DNA of 64,000 bases from assembly GCA_025642075.2 (NCBI GenBank), contig JAODUO010000111.1, forward strand, positions 266,501 to 330,500. Direction: 5' to 3'. Positions 41,681 to 64,000 of the stretch are shown here, one piece after another. The position numbers were made by a program, and so were the translations under genes. The first letter of the stretch is position 1, and each line of letters opens with the position of its first letter. The stretch is from Ridgeia piscesae. Its lineage: Eukaryota; Annelida; Polychaeta; Sabellida; Siboglinidae. Under the pieces are notes generated by a model. It saw nothing but the letters and a program-made list of their open reading frames with translations. It searched no databases and had not been told where the DNA came from.

Positions 41681-41699
41681 CAACGTCGCGGCGACGTTG
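41681..41699. promoter_or_regulatory. 19-bp near-perfect palindrome in the SQSTM1 promoter
   Basis: caacgtcgc and gcgacgttg flank a single G. It ends 10 bp before the TATA box. Each arm carries an ACGT-type core as used by bZIP factors. Confidence 0.55.
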
Positions 41700-41709
41700 G
41701 TCTGCAGTT

Positions 41710-41717
41710 TATAAATA
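41710..41717 (+). promoter_or_regulatory. TATA box of SQSTM1
   Basis: tataaata lies 53 bp before the ATG, which would put transcription start near 41740 and give a short 5' UTR. Confidence 0.6.
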
Positions 41718-41770
41718 TGGGAACGTAAACCGAAGACGTTTGGAACAGTGCTCACAATTACGCATTAACT

Positions 41771-52695
<10,925 letters not shown>

Positions 52696-53257
52696 GAAGC
52701 TGCTTCAGCAAATATTGCTCCTGGTGAAGAACACCCAATGCAGGGCAGTGATGAAAGCACGGTCATAGTTTGGTGATGTCTCCAGTGTACACGTGATGCA
52801 ATGTAATGTAATGCAATGAAATGCACTTAGAGACCACGTGAAATATTTAACTACCATTACAATGTATATTTGTAAGTAATAACAAAACAATATTTAAAGT
52901 TGGTACTTTGTATCAGTAATTTGGTTCTTATTTTGCAAAATAGTTGCAGCACGGGAAGAGAGCACGTATTGTATTCTGAGACTTTGTGCCGCACTGTTGC
53001 TAAGACATTTATAATTTGCACCAACAAAGAAAAGAAAATTATGCTATATGAGGCAGACTTGCACTGGTGGTTCTGAAATGGTATAATGACGAATACTTTG
53101 GTGTTTTTTTTGCACCATATTATTTAAGATGACAGTAAATTACTGTGGCAGTATATAATTTTGTAATTTTAAATGCTTACGTATATGATGTGGAGTCCTT
53201 ATCCTCAATTAAAAATGACCAACACAAAAAAGGAAGAAAAATTAATAATATTACTGA
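52696..53257 (+). other. SQSTM1 3' UTR region
   Basis: AT-rich and non-coding. ATTAAA at 53208-53213 is a plausible plus-strand poly(A) signal about 515 bp after the stop. Confidence 0.45.
53208..53213 (+). terminator. Candidate SQSTM1 poly(A) signal
   Basis: ATTAAA, the commonest variant of AATAAA; no closer signal was seen downstream of the stop. Confidence 0.4.
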
Positions 53258-53448
53258 TTTATTCACAAGTATTATTCGTATACATGTCGCTTTGTATATT
53301 CAAATAAGCAATTAAATTTGTGTCATTGTCATCCCAGTGTCGATTATAGTCCCAAACTGGAGTACTTGCCTGATTGGTGTCATCGCAGTGTGCGCCCGGG
53401 ACATGTATAGGAAGGACACTCATGGCTTGACGTCACCATAGTCGCCAG
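53258..53448 (-). CDS. Possible last exon and poly(A) signal of an unseen minus-strand gene
   Basis: On the minus strand a good acceptor (tttgttttatcag) precedes 29 nt that can read GDYGDVKP and stop (53448-53420). AATAAA follows at 53263-53258. No upstream exon was recognised, so this is only a candidate convergent gene end. Confidence 0.2.
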
Positions 53449-56400
53449 CTGATAAAACAAACAAACAAACATTCCAGAATAATGTTCAAAACGGTAATTT
53501 ACCAAGAACTGTCATTTAGAAAAACAACGAACATTTGCAACCCGAAAGAGTTGATGCTTTCGACTGAGGCAGTATTTTGACTATGTGATTGGTATATGCT
53601 CCCTTACGGGAAGGTGAAAGATGCCGCGTTTTTAAACTTGTTAGTATAGCATGTGACTGAGGGTTGCTGTGAGATTATCTTATGGCATATGCCCATCCTA
53701 GCGGGAATACTGTTTAGATCCCCTTCATTGTCGGCGGCGATTAAAACACATTTCTACAGTGTTAGTAAGTATTATAGTAAACATTGTTATCATGATTTTG
53801 CATTAGTTATGATAAGGTTGTTCAGTAATCCATAGATCTGGCCGTACTCCAGGAACAGATTGTTAATTCTGGGATACGTGGAGACTGCCAATACGGTCTA
53901 AGGAATCACAGCTGTGCAGACTCTTAGTACAATTAATTACTGTTATCAAGATATGTGGATTCATATTACTGTAGCATTGTGAAAAGCGTCGGTCACAAAT
54001 ACCGTGATTGTACATATCTAACATTGCGTCACGATGGAACAGTACTTGGTGTATTTTTGTCATCAGTAAAACGCGTGGATGCGTTATTGTCACATTTATA
54101 TTTGTGCAGTTTCTGTGTTTTGTTGTATAGCGATGTTTTCTGTGGATACTGGAATGTAATGTTATTACTATTAAAATATGCGTGGAACTTGGAAAGTACT
54201 GTTTTTGTTTGTGCTGCAAGATATACAAGATGTGGAGACGTGGGTAGAAGTAAAAGGTGGACGTGGTGCCATTTTGCACAAACGTACGTATTCAAAATAC
54301 ACACTATTTTATTTGTCGTACAAATTTGAAAGCACGCACCACACCTGTACACACATACACGCACATACGTATGCACACACACACTCGCCTTGTACACAAA
54401 TAGCTATGACGTCATTCCGACTGTTGCACTTTACGTTCTTTTTAAACATGTTATCGTTAATATCTCTTCGGGTTCGACTCGTCTTATTCGTCGAAAGTGT
54501 TCGTTAAACAGAAGTAAATGCGTAGGTAATAATCACTTAATTGTGTATCCCCGTTGTTGTTATAATTATAAATGTGACCCCATGAAGTGCGGGACTCACC
54601 ACGTGACATTCATTGTTTCTGCCTGACGACCTAACGACATAGAAGAGGGTGGACGTGTTTCATCGAACGTTTCACACGTGGACTGCACTTTCACTCGGGA
54701 CGTCTTGTTTCGGAACCGCGAAGACCTGCAGAACAGGAATCTGGCTCCTGGATCAACCGAAGACACAAGACATATCATTGGCCGACAGCATCGATCTTCA
54801 CTCCAATGTTTCACATCGACGACATTGGTGGCGAACTTGGACGGGATGAAACGGGGCTTTCGGACGCGTTCAAGTTGACGAAGCTTGTGTGGACTGTGAC
54901 ATTAGTAATCATGATTATTGGATATTAGTTATTAAGTAATTAATTAAATAATTAAGGTTTAACCATTTGATGTAAATTGTATGTAATAAAAAATGGATAA
55001 TTTAAAATTGTTTGTAATACCTATGAAATAGTTACGCGATCATCGAAGATGTGGGCCTAAGAAACGAGAGAACTATATAAAATTATGGATTTCGTTGTTA
55101 TTGCCATATTAGGGCCGCCATGTTAGCATAGCCTGTGTTTCAATGTTTCGCCATATCCCGAAATGCTCCGCTGGGTGAATCGGCGGAACTGTGCGCAACA
55201 TTTCTACCGCAGAGAACCTGCCAGCCCCTGCAATTTCGGCGGGGGCATACTTATGATTCTGCCCCCCCCCAGACGGCATGCAGCCACAATTTGACAATAA
55301 CACACAAACAAACAAACAACACGCACTAATTCAAAATATTAGTTTTTAAAGGTAAAGCTTTATTTTTCATTACGTATTCAGTAACAACAATACAATACAA
55401 CTTTGTTCATCACTGCATGGACAGTTACATTGTGATTTGTGCGGGCGTTGTATATAGAAGGTATACAAATATAAGATCTATTTGAATAGAATATAAAATA
55501 TAATATTGGTAACAGCGTATTATTGGTTCCCTCAGTTTCTGAGGGCCTCAACACTAAGACCAGACTTGGGTTCACATAATGAACCGTATCGTAAAAACTA
55601 TTCATCACAATTATATAAAGGTGTATAGAATTTGAACCAGGAAGGAATTATCTATACATTGATGTACACATCATTGTTGTATTACTAACTGAAATTTATT
55701 AATTAATAATTTACATATATCAAAAATCCAAGATGGCCGACAATATATATGATTTTGTTTTGTTTTGTTGATTCCTCCTTAATTATAAGCAATTATTTTA
55801 TCAATTATTATATCATTGCAAGATATATGTCTTCAATGAATAACACAAACAAACTAACACTCATACATCAATTGGGTTCTATTTTATGTCACTCAGGAAG
55901 TTGGTCCTGTCTTTCTCAAATCAGGATTGAAACAGTACATACAGCAAATGACACTGCCATCACAAGTGCTATGTGGGATATAGCACATGCTAGTACAAAG
56001 CAAAATTATATTAAGACAGAATAAATTTGCCGTGTCATCAAAATTAACTACTGTAGCGTAACTACAAAACATATTGAAAATAATCAAAATATTATTTATG
56101 TCAACAATCCAGACAAGAAACAAGATGGACGATAAGATACATCAAAATAAGTTATATTTTGTGGCTAATGCGCAATTTTGTGACAGCTCAGCATCGAATG
56201 AAATATTGTCGATGTCAAACACGGCTGTCAACATAGCTGCTGCTTTTCACATTTTCATCCAAATCATCGGACATGCTAACTAAACAACTGCAATTCTTGT
56301 TCATGGACATCGCTAACATGAATAGTGAAACATCTACGATCGACTGCTGATTTGATTTTGCTAGAAAGTACAATTTTTCTTGATAGACATAATATGTAAA

Positions 56401-57034
56401 CTTGGTGTCGAACTGTCGGAAAATCTCCTGCTACATCCGGGTATAATTTGACGAAGTTTCCGCGAAAAACTAGTGATATCTAGCGATTATTGTACACACT
56501 AATGTAAAACCCCGATACATCGGGATTCAGGATCCATGAGGTTAATGTTATGAATTTCACATACAAAATAATAGTTAATCACATGGACACATGGATTGTA
56601 TTACTTCACATTGTAATCTCTGCGTTTACATGTATAGAACATGCACCCACTGGCTCGTGTCTACATTAATTTCACATTGTTAACAAGACTGATGGCAAAA
56701 GGAATAAAAAAACACTTTTTGCGGTTTGTTTTGCACGCGGACATCTAACACGGCGTCCCGGTGGCATATTCTCAAACCTGGAATAATGAACATAACTGTC
56801 ATTGACAACAATTATTTTGGAGCTGACACGTACAATATCCTATGTAAACTCTTCTTATTCTTAACACTCAGGTTGTAATACAAGCAGATAAATGATAAAC
56901 AGAGGCCAATAAACGACTTGTGTAACATATTTAAAACGATTTATCAACACAACATTTCTTTTTTAAAGAATATACATGCGCTGCTGACATTTCTTGACAA
57001 TGGTCCCAGTGTCGTCATCTAAGTTTGTTATCAC
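53449..57034. other. Intergenic stretch without recognised genes
   Basis: AT-rich DNA with many short frames, none resembling a known family. A CA-rich patch lies at about 54340-54390. Nothing else is supported. Confidence 0.5.
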
Positions 57035-57263
57035 ACATTTTACCTAAGTATTTTTAATTGGTGACAATTTCACAACTCCGTTGACATTAAATAGGATTCA
57101 TCACACCACTCCACAACATCTCGTAGTGCAGGGCCGTGTTCTTGTTGTGAAACACAGAGACGAGAAAGTAAGGCATTGTCATCAGCAAATTTAACTAAAA
57201 CTTGTCTGCATGTGCACTTCTACATCTGTCAGTGTAGACGATGTGTAGAAGGGGTGAGAGACA

Positions 57264-58453
57264 CAGGGGCGTCGATCCGGGTTTAAAAGTGGGGGAGGGG
57301 ATGGGGGACCAATTTATATATATATATATATATATATGACCTGATATACATATAACTATTATTTGGTAAAATAAAACATAATTCATTGTTAGTCTGGTGC
57401 TAATTGTAAAATAATCAAAGGCATTTATGTTATGATATTTAAAATAATTATGTTGGCAACACATATTTGAAGAGGGGCCATGGCCCGCTCCAATCACTGA
57501 ACATTTGGAGGGTAAACTGCTTGCCTGATTCACATAGTGACAAGATGCAGAGGTTACAGGGGTGCCTGTGTAGAACTTCCCAATCCCACCTCTTGGCAAA
57601 GAAGTTTGTCATCACTCAAATGGGATCAAATTATATAAAGTGCAGAAATCCGCTGGTTCCGCCGTAGACGATATAAGTGTCCACCAGGGCGACCAGACTG
57701 CAATCCAAGGGGTGACAGGGCAAACAAAAATTAATCATCTATAATGTGCTTGATGGCTAATGCCTATTAATGTATAAACACAATGGTGCAAAATTACAGA
57801 GCCCGGCATGATCAATATTTACTGGACTACCAAGCAATTTATCTTGTGAATTTCCACTGGGTAGTCGGAAGTTTATATCTGAACTCGTATACCTTTGATT
57901 AATTTTACTACTTGACCGATATAAGGTTTTTAAGAGAGGGGAGTAATCAGTCTAGCTATATATGCCTATACATTTGTTTGATGAACTGAAAAAAGTGTGA
58001 GGACATGGCTGAAAAGTGGGGAACGCGCCCCCCTCCTCCCCCACCGATCGACGCCCATGCATGCTGTGTAGAAATTCCCAATCCAACATTTTGGCAAAGA
58101 AATTTGTCATTACTCAAATGGGAATAAGTTACACTTATGCCCATTTGAGTGATGATAACCCAGCATGATGATTATTTACTAAAGTAAGATCAAGTTGCGT
58201 GCTGTGGCCAGGCCCAGCCAAGCAATTTATCTAGTCGATTTTTCTAATGGATGGTCGGAACTTCATATCGCAAGTTTATTGTCTAGCTACTAGTCCTCTG
58301 TAGCGGCTTTTAAGAGAGAAGTGGTTAGTCAGGCTATATGCCCCGCAATTTTTCTGAACTGACAAGTGGGGGGGGGACAATTCCTATGTTGTCCCCCGAC
58401 GCAGAAAAGTGGGGGGACGCGTCCACCCCGTCCCCCACCGTTTGACGCCCGTG
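57264..58453. mobile_element. hAT-like element inserted in a LINE, 1.19 kb
   Basis: Left end caggggcgtcgatc; the right end, read inversely, is cacgggcgtcaaacgg. Flanking 8-mers gagagaca (57256-57263) and gagggaca (58454-58461) match at 7 of 8. Removing the element and one duplication rejoins the RT frame exactly. An internal tandem duplication of about 400-500 bp (57566-58065 and 58066-58453) repeats the right half, including its GC-rich end (ccaccgatcgacgcccatg). No transposase frame. Confidence 0.85.
57318..57340. repeat. (TA)n microsatellite inside the hAT-like element
   Basis: About 11 TA dinucleotides. Confidence 0.85.
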
Positions 58454-58964
58454 GAGGGACAACAACCCTGAGGCGATCCTGTGTGTGTCAACCTCCTGTC
58501 AGAACATTTCCTATTTACAAAAACAAACTGACGGTGAGACGACAAAATAACCAACAACCCAGGCAACAAACAGGTTGTAAATTACTAGTTTCTGAATAAC
58601 GCTTCACACAGCTTTACTCATTCGTGTGTTGTAAAAACTCTCTGGTTGTAGTCAATTCCTCTGCTTTTATTAAACATTTACAATTTAAACGAAATTCTTC
58701 CGACATTTCCATGTTCGCACATACGCATCAACGAAAGTGGCCAAACTCCTCACAGACCATTGACGTTCAAATATTGTGCGCAGGATAGTGTGTAAATATT
58801 TTACATAGTTAGATACTATACACATACTGTATGTGTACTACTACAGTGTATCAATTATCGTTACGCGGAAGTCGATATTTGCACTGAACTGTTACCACTT
58901 CACAAAGTTGGCGTGAATACCGTTTTGTGTGCGGCTATCGCGTATCTCGATACGGATCTTGCAT

Positions 58965-59732
58965 ATCATGTAGTGGCCATATCATGTAGTGGCCATATCA
59001 TGTAGTGGCCATATCATGTAGTGGCCATATCATGTAGTGGCCATATCATGTAGTGGCCCTATCATGTAGTGGCCCTATCATGTAGTGGCCATATCATGTA
59101 GTGGCACTATCATGTAGTGGCCATATCATGTAGTGGCCATATCATGTAGTGGCCATATCATGTAGTGGCCATATCATGTAGTGGCCATATCATGTAGTGG
59201 CCATATCATGTAGTGGCCCTATCATGTAGTGGCACTATCATGTAGTGGCCATATCATGTAGTGGCACTATCATGTAGTGGCCATATCATGTAGTGGCCAT
59301 ATCATGTAGTGGCCATATCATGTAGTGGCCATATCATGTAGTGGCCCTATCATGTAGTGGCTCTATCATGTAGTGGCCATATCATGTAGTGGCACTATCA
59401 TGTAGTGGCACTATCATGTAGTGGCCATATCATGTAGTGGCCCTATCATGTAGTGGCCATATCATGTAGTGGCCATATCATGTAGTGGCACTATCATGTA
59501 GTGGCACTATCATGTAGTGGCCATATCATGTAGTGGCCATATCATGTAGTGGCACTATCATGTAGTGGCCATATCATGTAGTGGCCATATCATGTAGTGG
59601 CCATATCATGTAGTGGCCATATCATGTAGTGGCCATATCATGTAGTGGCCATATCATGTAGTGGCCATATCATGTAGTGGCCATATCATGTAGTGGCCAT
59701 ATCATGTAGTGGCCCTATCATGTAGTGGCCCT
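58965..59732. repeat. 16-bp minisatellite, exactly 48 copies
   Basis: The unit is atcatgtagtggccat. Variation is almost confined to positions 14-15, giving CCAT, CCCT, CACT and CTCT types in an irregular order. There is no length change across 768 bp. No spacers, so it is not a CRISPR. Confidence 0.98.
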
Positions 59733-60747
59733 ATCGTGCGGTGTGTAGACGTAAGATCACAATAAGGGATTCGAAAGAGTTCCCAATTCAAATGGCATTA
59801 TGGTGGTTGTTCGAATTTCTGTGAGTACTTCTGTAGTGATGAGTGAATGGAAATAATGAATTTATATTATAGCGTGGTATCAAAACTGTCAAATTATGTC
59901 GGTGTGTTTCTGCGCGAAAATTAAATCAGTGTCTGGTTCTAGCAGAAATTGAGGGGTGTCATGTTAGAAATTGGATTGTGGCAAATTTAAGTTCTGTAGT
60001 GGAATATCACGAATTTCCTACATCACATGTTCGCTAATTAATGTCTGAAACTGTGAATACACAAGTGGAAAAACCTGGCGGGCAATGAAGGAAACATATA
60101 TAATGGCCGCCTATGAGAAACTCAAATGTGGTCTTACGTCTGTATCGACTGTATCGTTCCGGCCCTAGTTGACGATTACTGTATTAGCTGGGAACGTGGG
60201 CGAACTTGTTAGACATACCTCTATATTTGGAAAGGTATAGACATTGTGACATGCTCTTTGATCCGGATAAAATACATTATTATGCGATTATGTAATCCAG
60301 ACATCGGGATCAGGGTTATGCACTGCACGAGGGTTATTTTACTCGCCTACACGATCGCCCCCATATTGTCATGCGTGGCTGCACAAATAAACTGCACAAC
60401 CCGTATGCCCGTTGAATACAGAAAAAGGACAAAGTTAGCCCCACTGAGTGTGTCCAACAGGACTGTTGAGTCATTCTCGTAGTCCGGCATGCGCGACAAA
60501 GCGCGGCGATAAGATCCGGGTGAGTACCGAGTACCTGCAGATTCTCACTTTAACGTACACAAGAACTCCGCTAGATGTGCCGCCATCTGTCTATAGTTAT
60601 AATATACACGTATGGATTCGGGTAGTCAGTAACGATAGACGAACGTGTAGCCAAACTACAGTGAAGAAACCATTGATACAACAACATTATCGGCAGCGTA
60701 AGGCTCCAAGTTCGAGTAGCTATAGACCCGTGGCATGAAGTTCGATG

Positions 60748-60938
60748 TGAGTGAGTGTGTGAGTGTGAGGGTGAGTGTGAGTGTGAGTGTGAGTGTGAGT
60801 GTGAGTGTGTGAGTGTGAGTGTGAGTGTGCGTGTGCGTGTGCGTGTGCGTGTGCGTGTGCGTGTGCGTGTGCGTGTGCGTGTGCGTGTGCGTGTGCGTGT
60901 GCGTGTGCGTGTGCGTGTGCGTGTGCGTGTGTGTGTAT
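60748..60938. repeat. Hexanucleotide repeat (GTGAGT then GTGTGC)
   Basis: About 10 units of gtgagt-type repeats switch to about 17 units of gtgtgc, ending in gtgtgtgtatg. Confidence 0.95.
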
Positions 60939-60954
60939 GAAGGGGGGTGGTGGT

Positions 60955-61320
60955 CCGTAATTTAGAATCTTGAGCAGTTTTGCTCAACCCATTTTGGCTA
61001 TGCGTTTCAGCATTTAAAAAAATCTAGATGTCACCCAGTCCAGTGCTTTGTCACCGAAATCATGACGCAAACGTAACTGCCTAATAAAAGTTCTATGGTT
61101 GATCGTATCGAAAGTTGAATTAAAATCAACGAGAACCAAGGTGGTTCCTTATTTATGTCCAGTGCTGTTTTGACGGCACTAGCAACGTACAGTAGAGCGG
61201 TTTCAGTCGAACGTTTTTCCCGACACGCGAACTGAAAGCAACCCACTGTTTGCTGATCAGAGACATCGTTATTATATGCGCGACCACTTTTCAATTAGTT
61301 TGGATAATTGAACATCACGG
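60955..61320 (-). pseudogene. Second LINE reverse transcriptase fragment
   Basis: The minus strand reads GCFQFACREKRSTETALLYV then, after a frameshift, LVDFNSTFDTINHRTFIRQL and DFGDKALDWVTSRFF. RxxxSTETALL and DFxxxFDTxxH are RT motifs, including the first catalytic Asp. It stops at the hexanucleotide repeat. It is upstream, in RT order, of the fragment at 57035-58590 and could be from the same family. Confidence 0.8.
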
Positions 61321-62104
61321 TACCCCAAAAGGCACAGCATTTTGTTCATAGGCTGCTTCCGAGTAATTACCAACCCCCACAACAAAAAACGCCACTAACA
61401 TTAACCACAGCCACAAGCCGATCCCTAATCCTAAGAATAAAATGACGTATTCCCCAATATTAAACATTTTGGTAATTACCCGGATGTCCTGTATGAAAAA
61501 AGCTTACTTACCGCCTCATTTGGTAAAATCAAATTTTTCGATACTGGCAAACTTTGCCTGTGTTTACAGGTGTTAGTGAAAACAACGAAGAAAAGTGAGG
61601 TTTGTTTAACTAGGCGCGACAGCTATGTCGATAAAATAATATGTTACGCATATGGGATTTACATTAATACATATAGGAGCCTATACAAACTTAACATGTT
61701 AGCTGTTAATGTCATAATGGTGCCGTGCATCACGCAAAAAATGACGCCAACTTGCCAAGTTTCACAACACCACCACCTTTTAATATAAAATAACTTATTG
61801 AGTGCAATTACTACACGATGCCTGGCGGTTGTCGTGTTGCCATGTACTAGTGGGTAAAACATCGCTGTTCAGGTCCTCCACAAAATTGACTTGTAAACAT
61901 TTTCTGTAGACACTGTTAATGCATTCAATGTATCTTATATATGATTTCTAAAGAATTCATATATTTCCCGAAACGTTATCTGTGCATAACCGAACCTTAC
62001 TGCATATATAATGTGTATCTTTGTTTCCTAGCGGCACAATGCTGGCTGTGTTGTTCATTCGAGGAGGGTACGGACTTGACGAGCCACCGGTGTCAGGTAT
62101 GTGA

Positions 62105-62582
62105 GATCACATGTATCTGCTGACCACTCAAATGAATCCATCCAATAATCTAACTGATGATGACGACATTGCCAGACAAAAAAGATGCCTTTATGCACAA
62201 GCTAATGTATTAGCCCGAAGATTTTGTCTTTGTAATATTTCCATCAAAATTACTTTATTTCAAGCATACTGTGCTCCTATGTACACTTCTAATCTTTGGT
62301 GCAAATTAAACAAAATTAATATAGCCTCAAAAGCATTATCGTCGCATACATTCATAGCCTCAGAATTTTACTCAACTTACCCTCAAGATGCAGTGCAACA
62401 TTTATGTTTGCCACCAACTGTATTACATATTTTAATGAACGCATACGTTCATCCATATTTAGTCTTATATGTCGTCTTCATCAGTCGGATAATCTTCTTT
62501 TTATTAATTACCTACATTCTGATATTCATTATAAGAGCTGTATGTACACATACTGGAGGTCGCTATTGTACACATGACATTT
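62105..62582 (+). pseudogene. LINE ORF2 C-terminal fragment (third)
   Basis: DDDDIARQKRCLYAQANVLA, RRFCLCNISIKITLFQAYCA and PMYTSNLW match the region after RT in CR1/RTE-like LINEs. Further on, in another frame, SDNLLFINYLHSDIHYKSCM and YTYWRSLLYT end with a stop, the usual C-terminus. Several frameshifts. A TA microsatellite follows at 62757, where some LINE families have a simple-repeat tail. Confidence 0.82.
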
Positions 62583-62756
62583 GTATTGTATTTTTATAAT
62601 CAAATTGTTTATATTTATTTTTACAACTTATTTAATTAATTTCCTGATATATTTATCCATAACGTTTTTAACTTTACACTTATATATTTACGTCGATCAT
62701 ACATCATTATTTTGATTGTATTATATGTTTTGTACTTTTCATTTCATTTTTTTTAT

Positions 62757-62774
62757 GTATATATATATATATAC

Positions 62775-62857
<83 letters not shown>
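62757..62857. repeat. (TA)n microsatellite
   Basis: About 50 TA dinucleotides with one interruption (cataata). Confidence 0.95.
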
Positions 62858-62859
<2 letters not shown>

Positions 62860-63619
62860 ACGACGTATTGTCTGAAATAAAACTTTATTATTATATCTCG
62901 CTTTCTTGTATATGTGTTTGTTATTGTCTTTGTACGCACCATGTTTTGCCTGTAGCTTGTGTTTGATATAAATATTAAACCAACGTTTGTCGTTGGGTTA
63001 GCTTGTTATTGTTTTCGTTGGAATGCACAGGCCTTCGCAGAAGGTGACGTAATCGCTGTCTCTGTGTATTCGTGAATGTCGGTTGCGGCCTCTTTGAACA
63101 TTCCAAAATTAGTGCATTCAAAGCAGCATCGAACTGTCTCCACCGCATTCATTGACCACCGTTTCACAGTTTTCACGGTTGGCTTAACACGCTTCAATTG
63201 TTGCTTGTAAGTCGGCACAATTAAGGTAAACCATGGCGTGTTCCAAATAAAAATACGACGCCCAACATCCTGTCACCATAGATCGGCGCCATTTTATTTT
63301 TTATTATACAACATCCAATATTACTGAGCGACCCATAAGGAAACTCCCAGGATATCAATCCTGGACACGCTCTTGCCTATACTATAATATACATTTACTT
63401 GCAAAGTCCAAATGTTGACAAATTGTTGTATCAGTGCTGCCATCTAGTGAACATTGATTACATTAACACGAGTGCTGGCACCTTGTGTTCCAACAATCAT
63501 CATTATGAAATCATATTTTATCATATTCCTACTGCACGATTATCACCTGCATAGAGCGTGCATAATAAAGAAAGTACCTACAATCGGGAAGTTCCACTCG
63601 TTACTCGTAGTGTTTTAGC

Positions 63620-63890
63620 TTTCTTAATTTAACTGTCTGATTTCGTATTGACTTGACTACATCAATCGCTATGGACCTAGCGATTCACGTAGCACAGACA
63701 GTATTTACGATTTTAGTCAGTGTTTGTGTCTGTTATGTGACTTGCATTTTATTGATTTAGGGATAATATAAAAAGGGTTTCAGTATTAAATTATATGGGT
63801 TATATAGATTACATAGTTTGATTAAACGTATGTAAATGTGGGATAACATGATTACCCATGACAACAATGTTCCATTGCAGGGTCTGACAC
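63620..63890. repeat. Dispersed repeat, copy 2 (unclassified)
   Basis: Direct-orientation, diverged match to 26525-26900. No coding frame. Confidence 0.5.
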
Positions 63891-64000
63891 ACACATATGT
63901 CTGACACACACGTGTCTCACTATCTTGTGTCTCCCACGTACATGTCGCTGTACACCTTTTTCTTGTCTCTACCACACTGCTCGGAACACATCTCTCTCCC

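Larger units (their letters stand above)
39459..41770. other. Divergent intergenic region between SREBF and SQSTM1
   Basis: The two genes point away from each other across 2.3 kb. Promoter-like sites lie next to each start codon; the middle holds a (TA)n (40450-40522) and a (CACG)n (about 40705-40773) microsatellite. No coding frame is supported. Confidence 0.7.
57035..58590 (-). pseudogene. LINE reverse transcriptase fragment, split by a DNA transposon
   Basis: Read on the minus strand, 58590-58462 gives RQFVFVNRKCSDRRLTHTG then SPQGC. The reading resumes below 57264 with CLSPLLHIVYTDRCRSAHAD and, after a one-base frameshift, VKFADDNALLSRL and EHGPALRDVVEWCDES. These are RT motifs (GxPQGxxLSPLL and FADD) in the order and spacing of Rex1/CR1-type LINEs. 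The interruption is the hAT-like element 57264-58453. Frameshifts and stops make it inactive. Confidence 0.88.

Noticed and set aside
54590..54880. Possible gene in plus-strand frames near 54649-54878
   Set aside because: Two overlapping short frames with no family resemblance and no supporting splice pattern.
58965..59732. Possible CRISPR array
   Set aside because: Units are directly adjacent with no spacers, and the genome is eukaryotic; it is a plain minisatellite.

Overview
This is animal nuclear DNA: intron-rich genes with GT-AG introns, many micro- and minisatellites, decayed LINEs and DNA transposons, and one polymerase III tRNA gene. The three genes I could rebuild (PAN3, SREBF, SQSTM1/p62) are metazoan, and the diverged single-SREBF form fits an invertebrate. 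A marine lophotrochozoan, most likely a mollusc, is my inference; the window alone does not prove it.

Layout. 1-2155 (+): the last exons of an unrecognised gene with a very acidic C-terminus. 5115-23182 (-): a complete 18-exon PAN3, the adaptor subunit of the PAN2-PAN3 poly(A) nuclease; its exons join in frame to 776 codons. 23183-27832: intergenic, with a tRNA-Glu(UUC) gene, a TA microsatellite and one copy of a dispersed repeat. 27833-39458 (-): a complete 17-exon SREBF, the membrane-bound bHLH-Zip regulator of sterol and lipid genes (1174 codons). 39459-41770: a 2.3 kb divergent intergenic region. 41771-52695 (+): a complete 7-exon SQSTM1/p62 selective-autophagy receptor (516 codons) with PB1, ZZ, LIR and UBA segments; its introns carry three terminal-inverted-repeat DNA elements. 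52696-64000: no confirmed host gene, but a dense repeat region with a 48-copy 16-bp minisatellite, several LINE fragments, and a hAT-like element lying inside the reverse transcriptase of a LINE.

The exon chains were built by hand from splice consensus, reading-frame phase and family similarity. Each of the three full chains has a total length divisible by three and consistent phases at every junction, which supports the models. Function assignments rest on recognised family motifs; no database search was run.

The most notable signals are: a 13-copy 40-bp array beside PAN3 in which every unit copies the splice acceptor of the neighbouring exon; a 2.26 kb hAT-like element in SQSTM1 intron 1 with perfect 8-bp target duplications and an internal 9-bp minisatellite made of its own terminal-repeat motif; the nested hAT-in-LINE insertion; and a p62 with a Gly/Trp/His-rich linker and an unusual LIR context.
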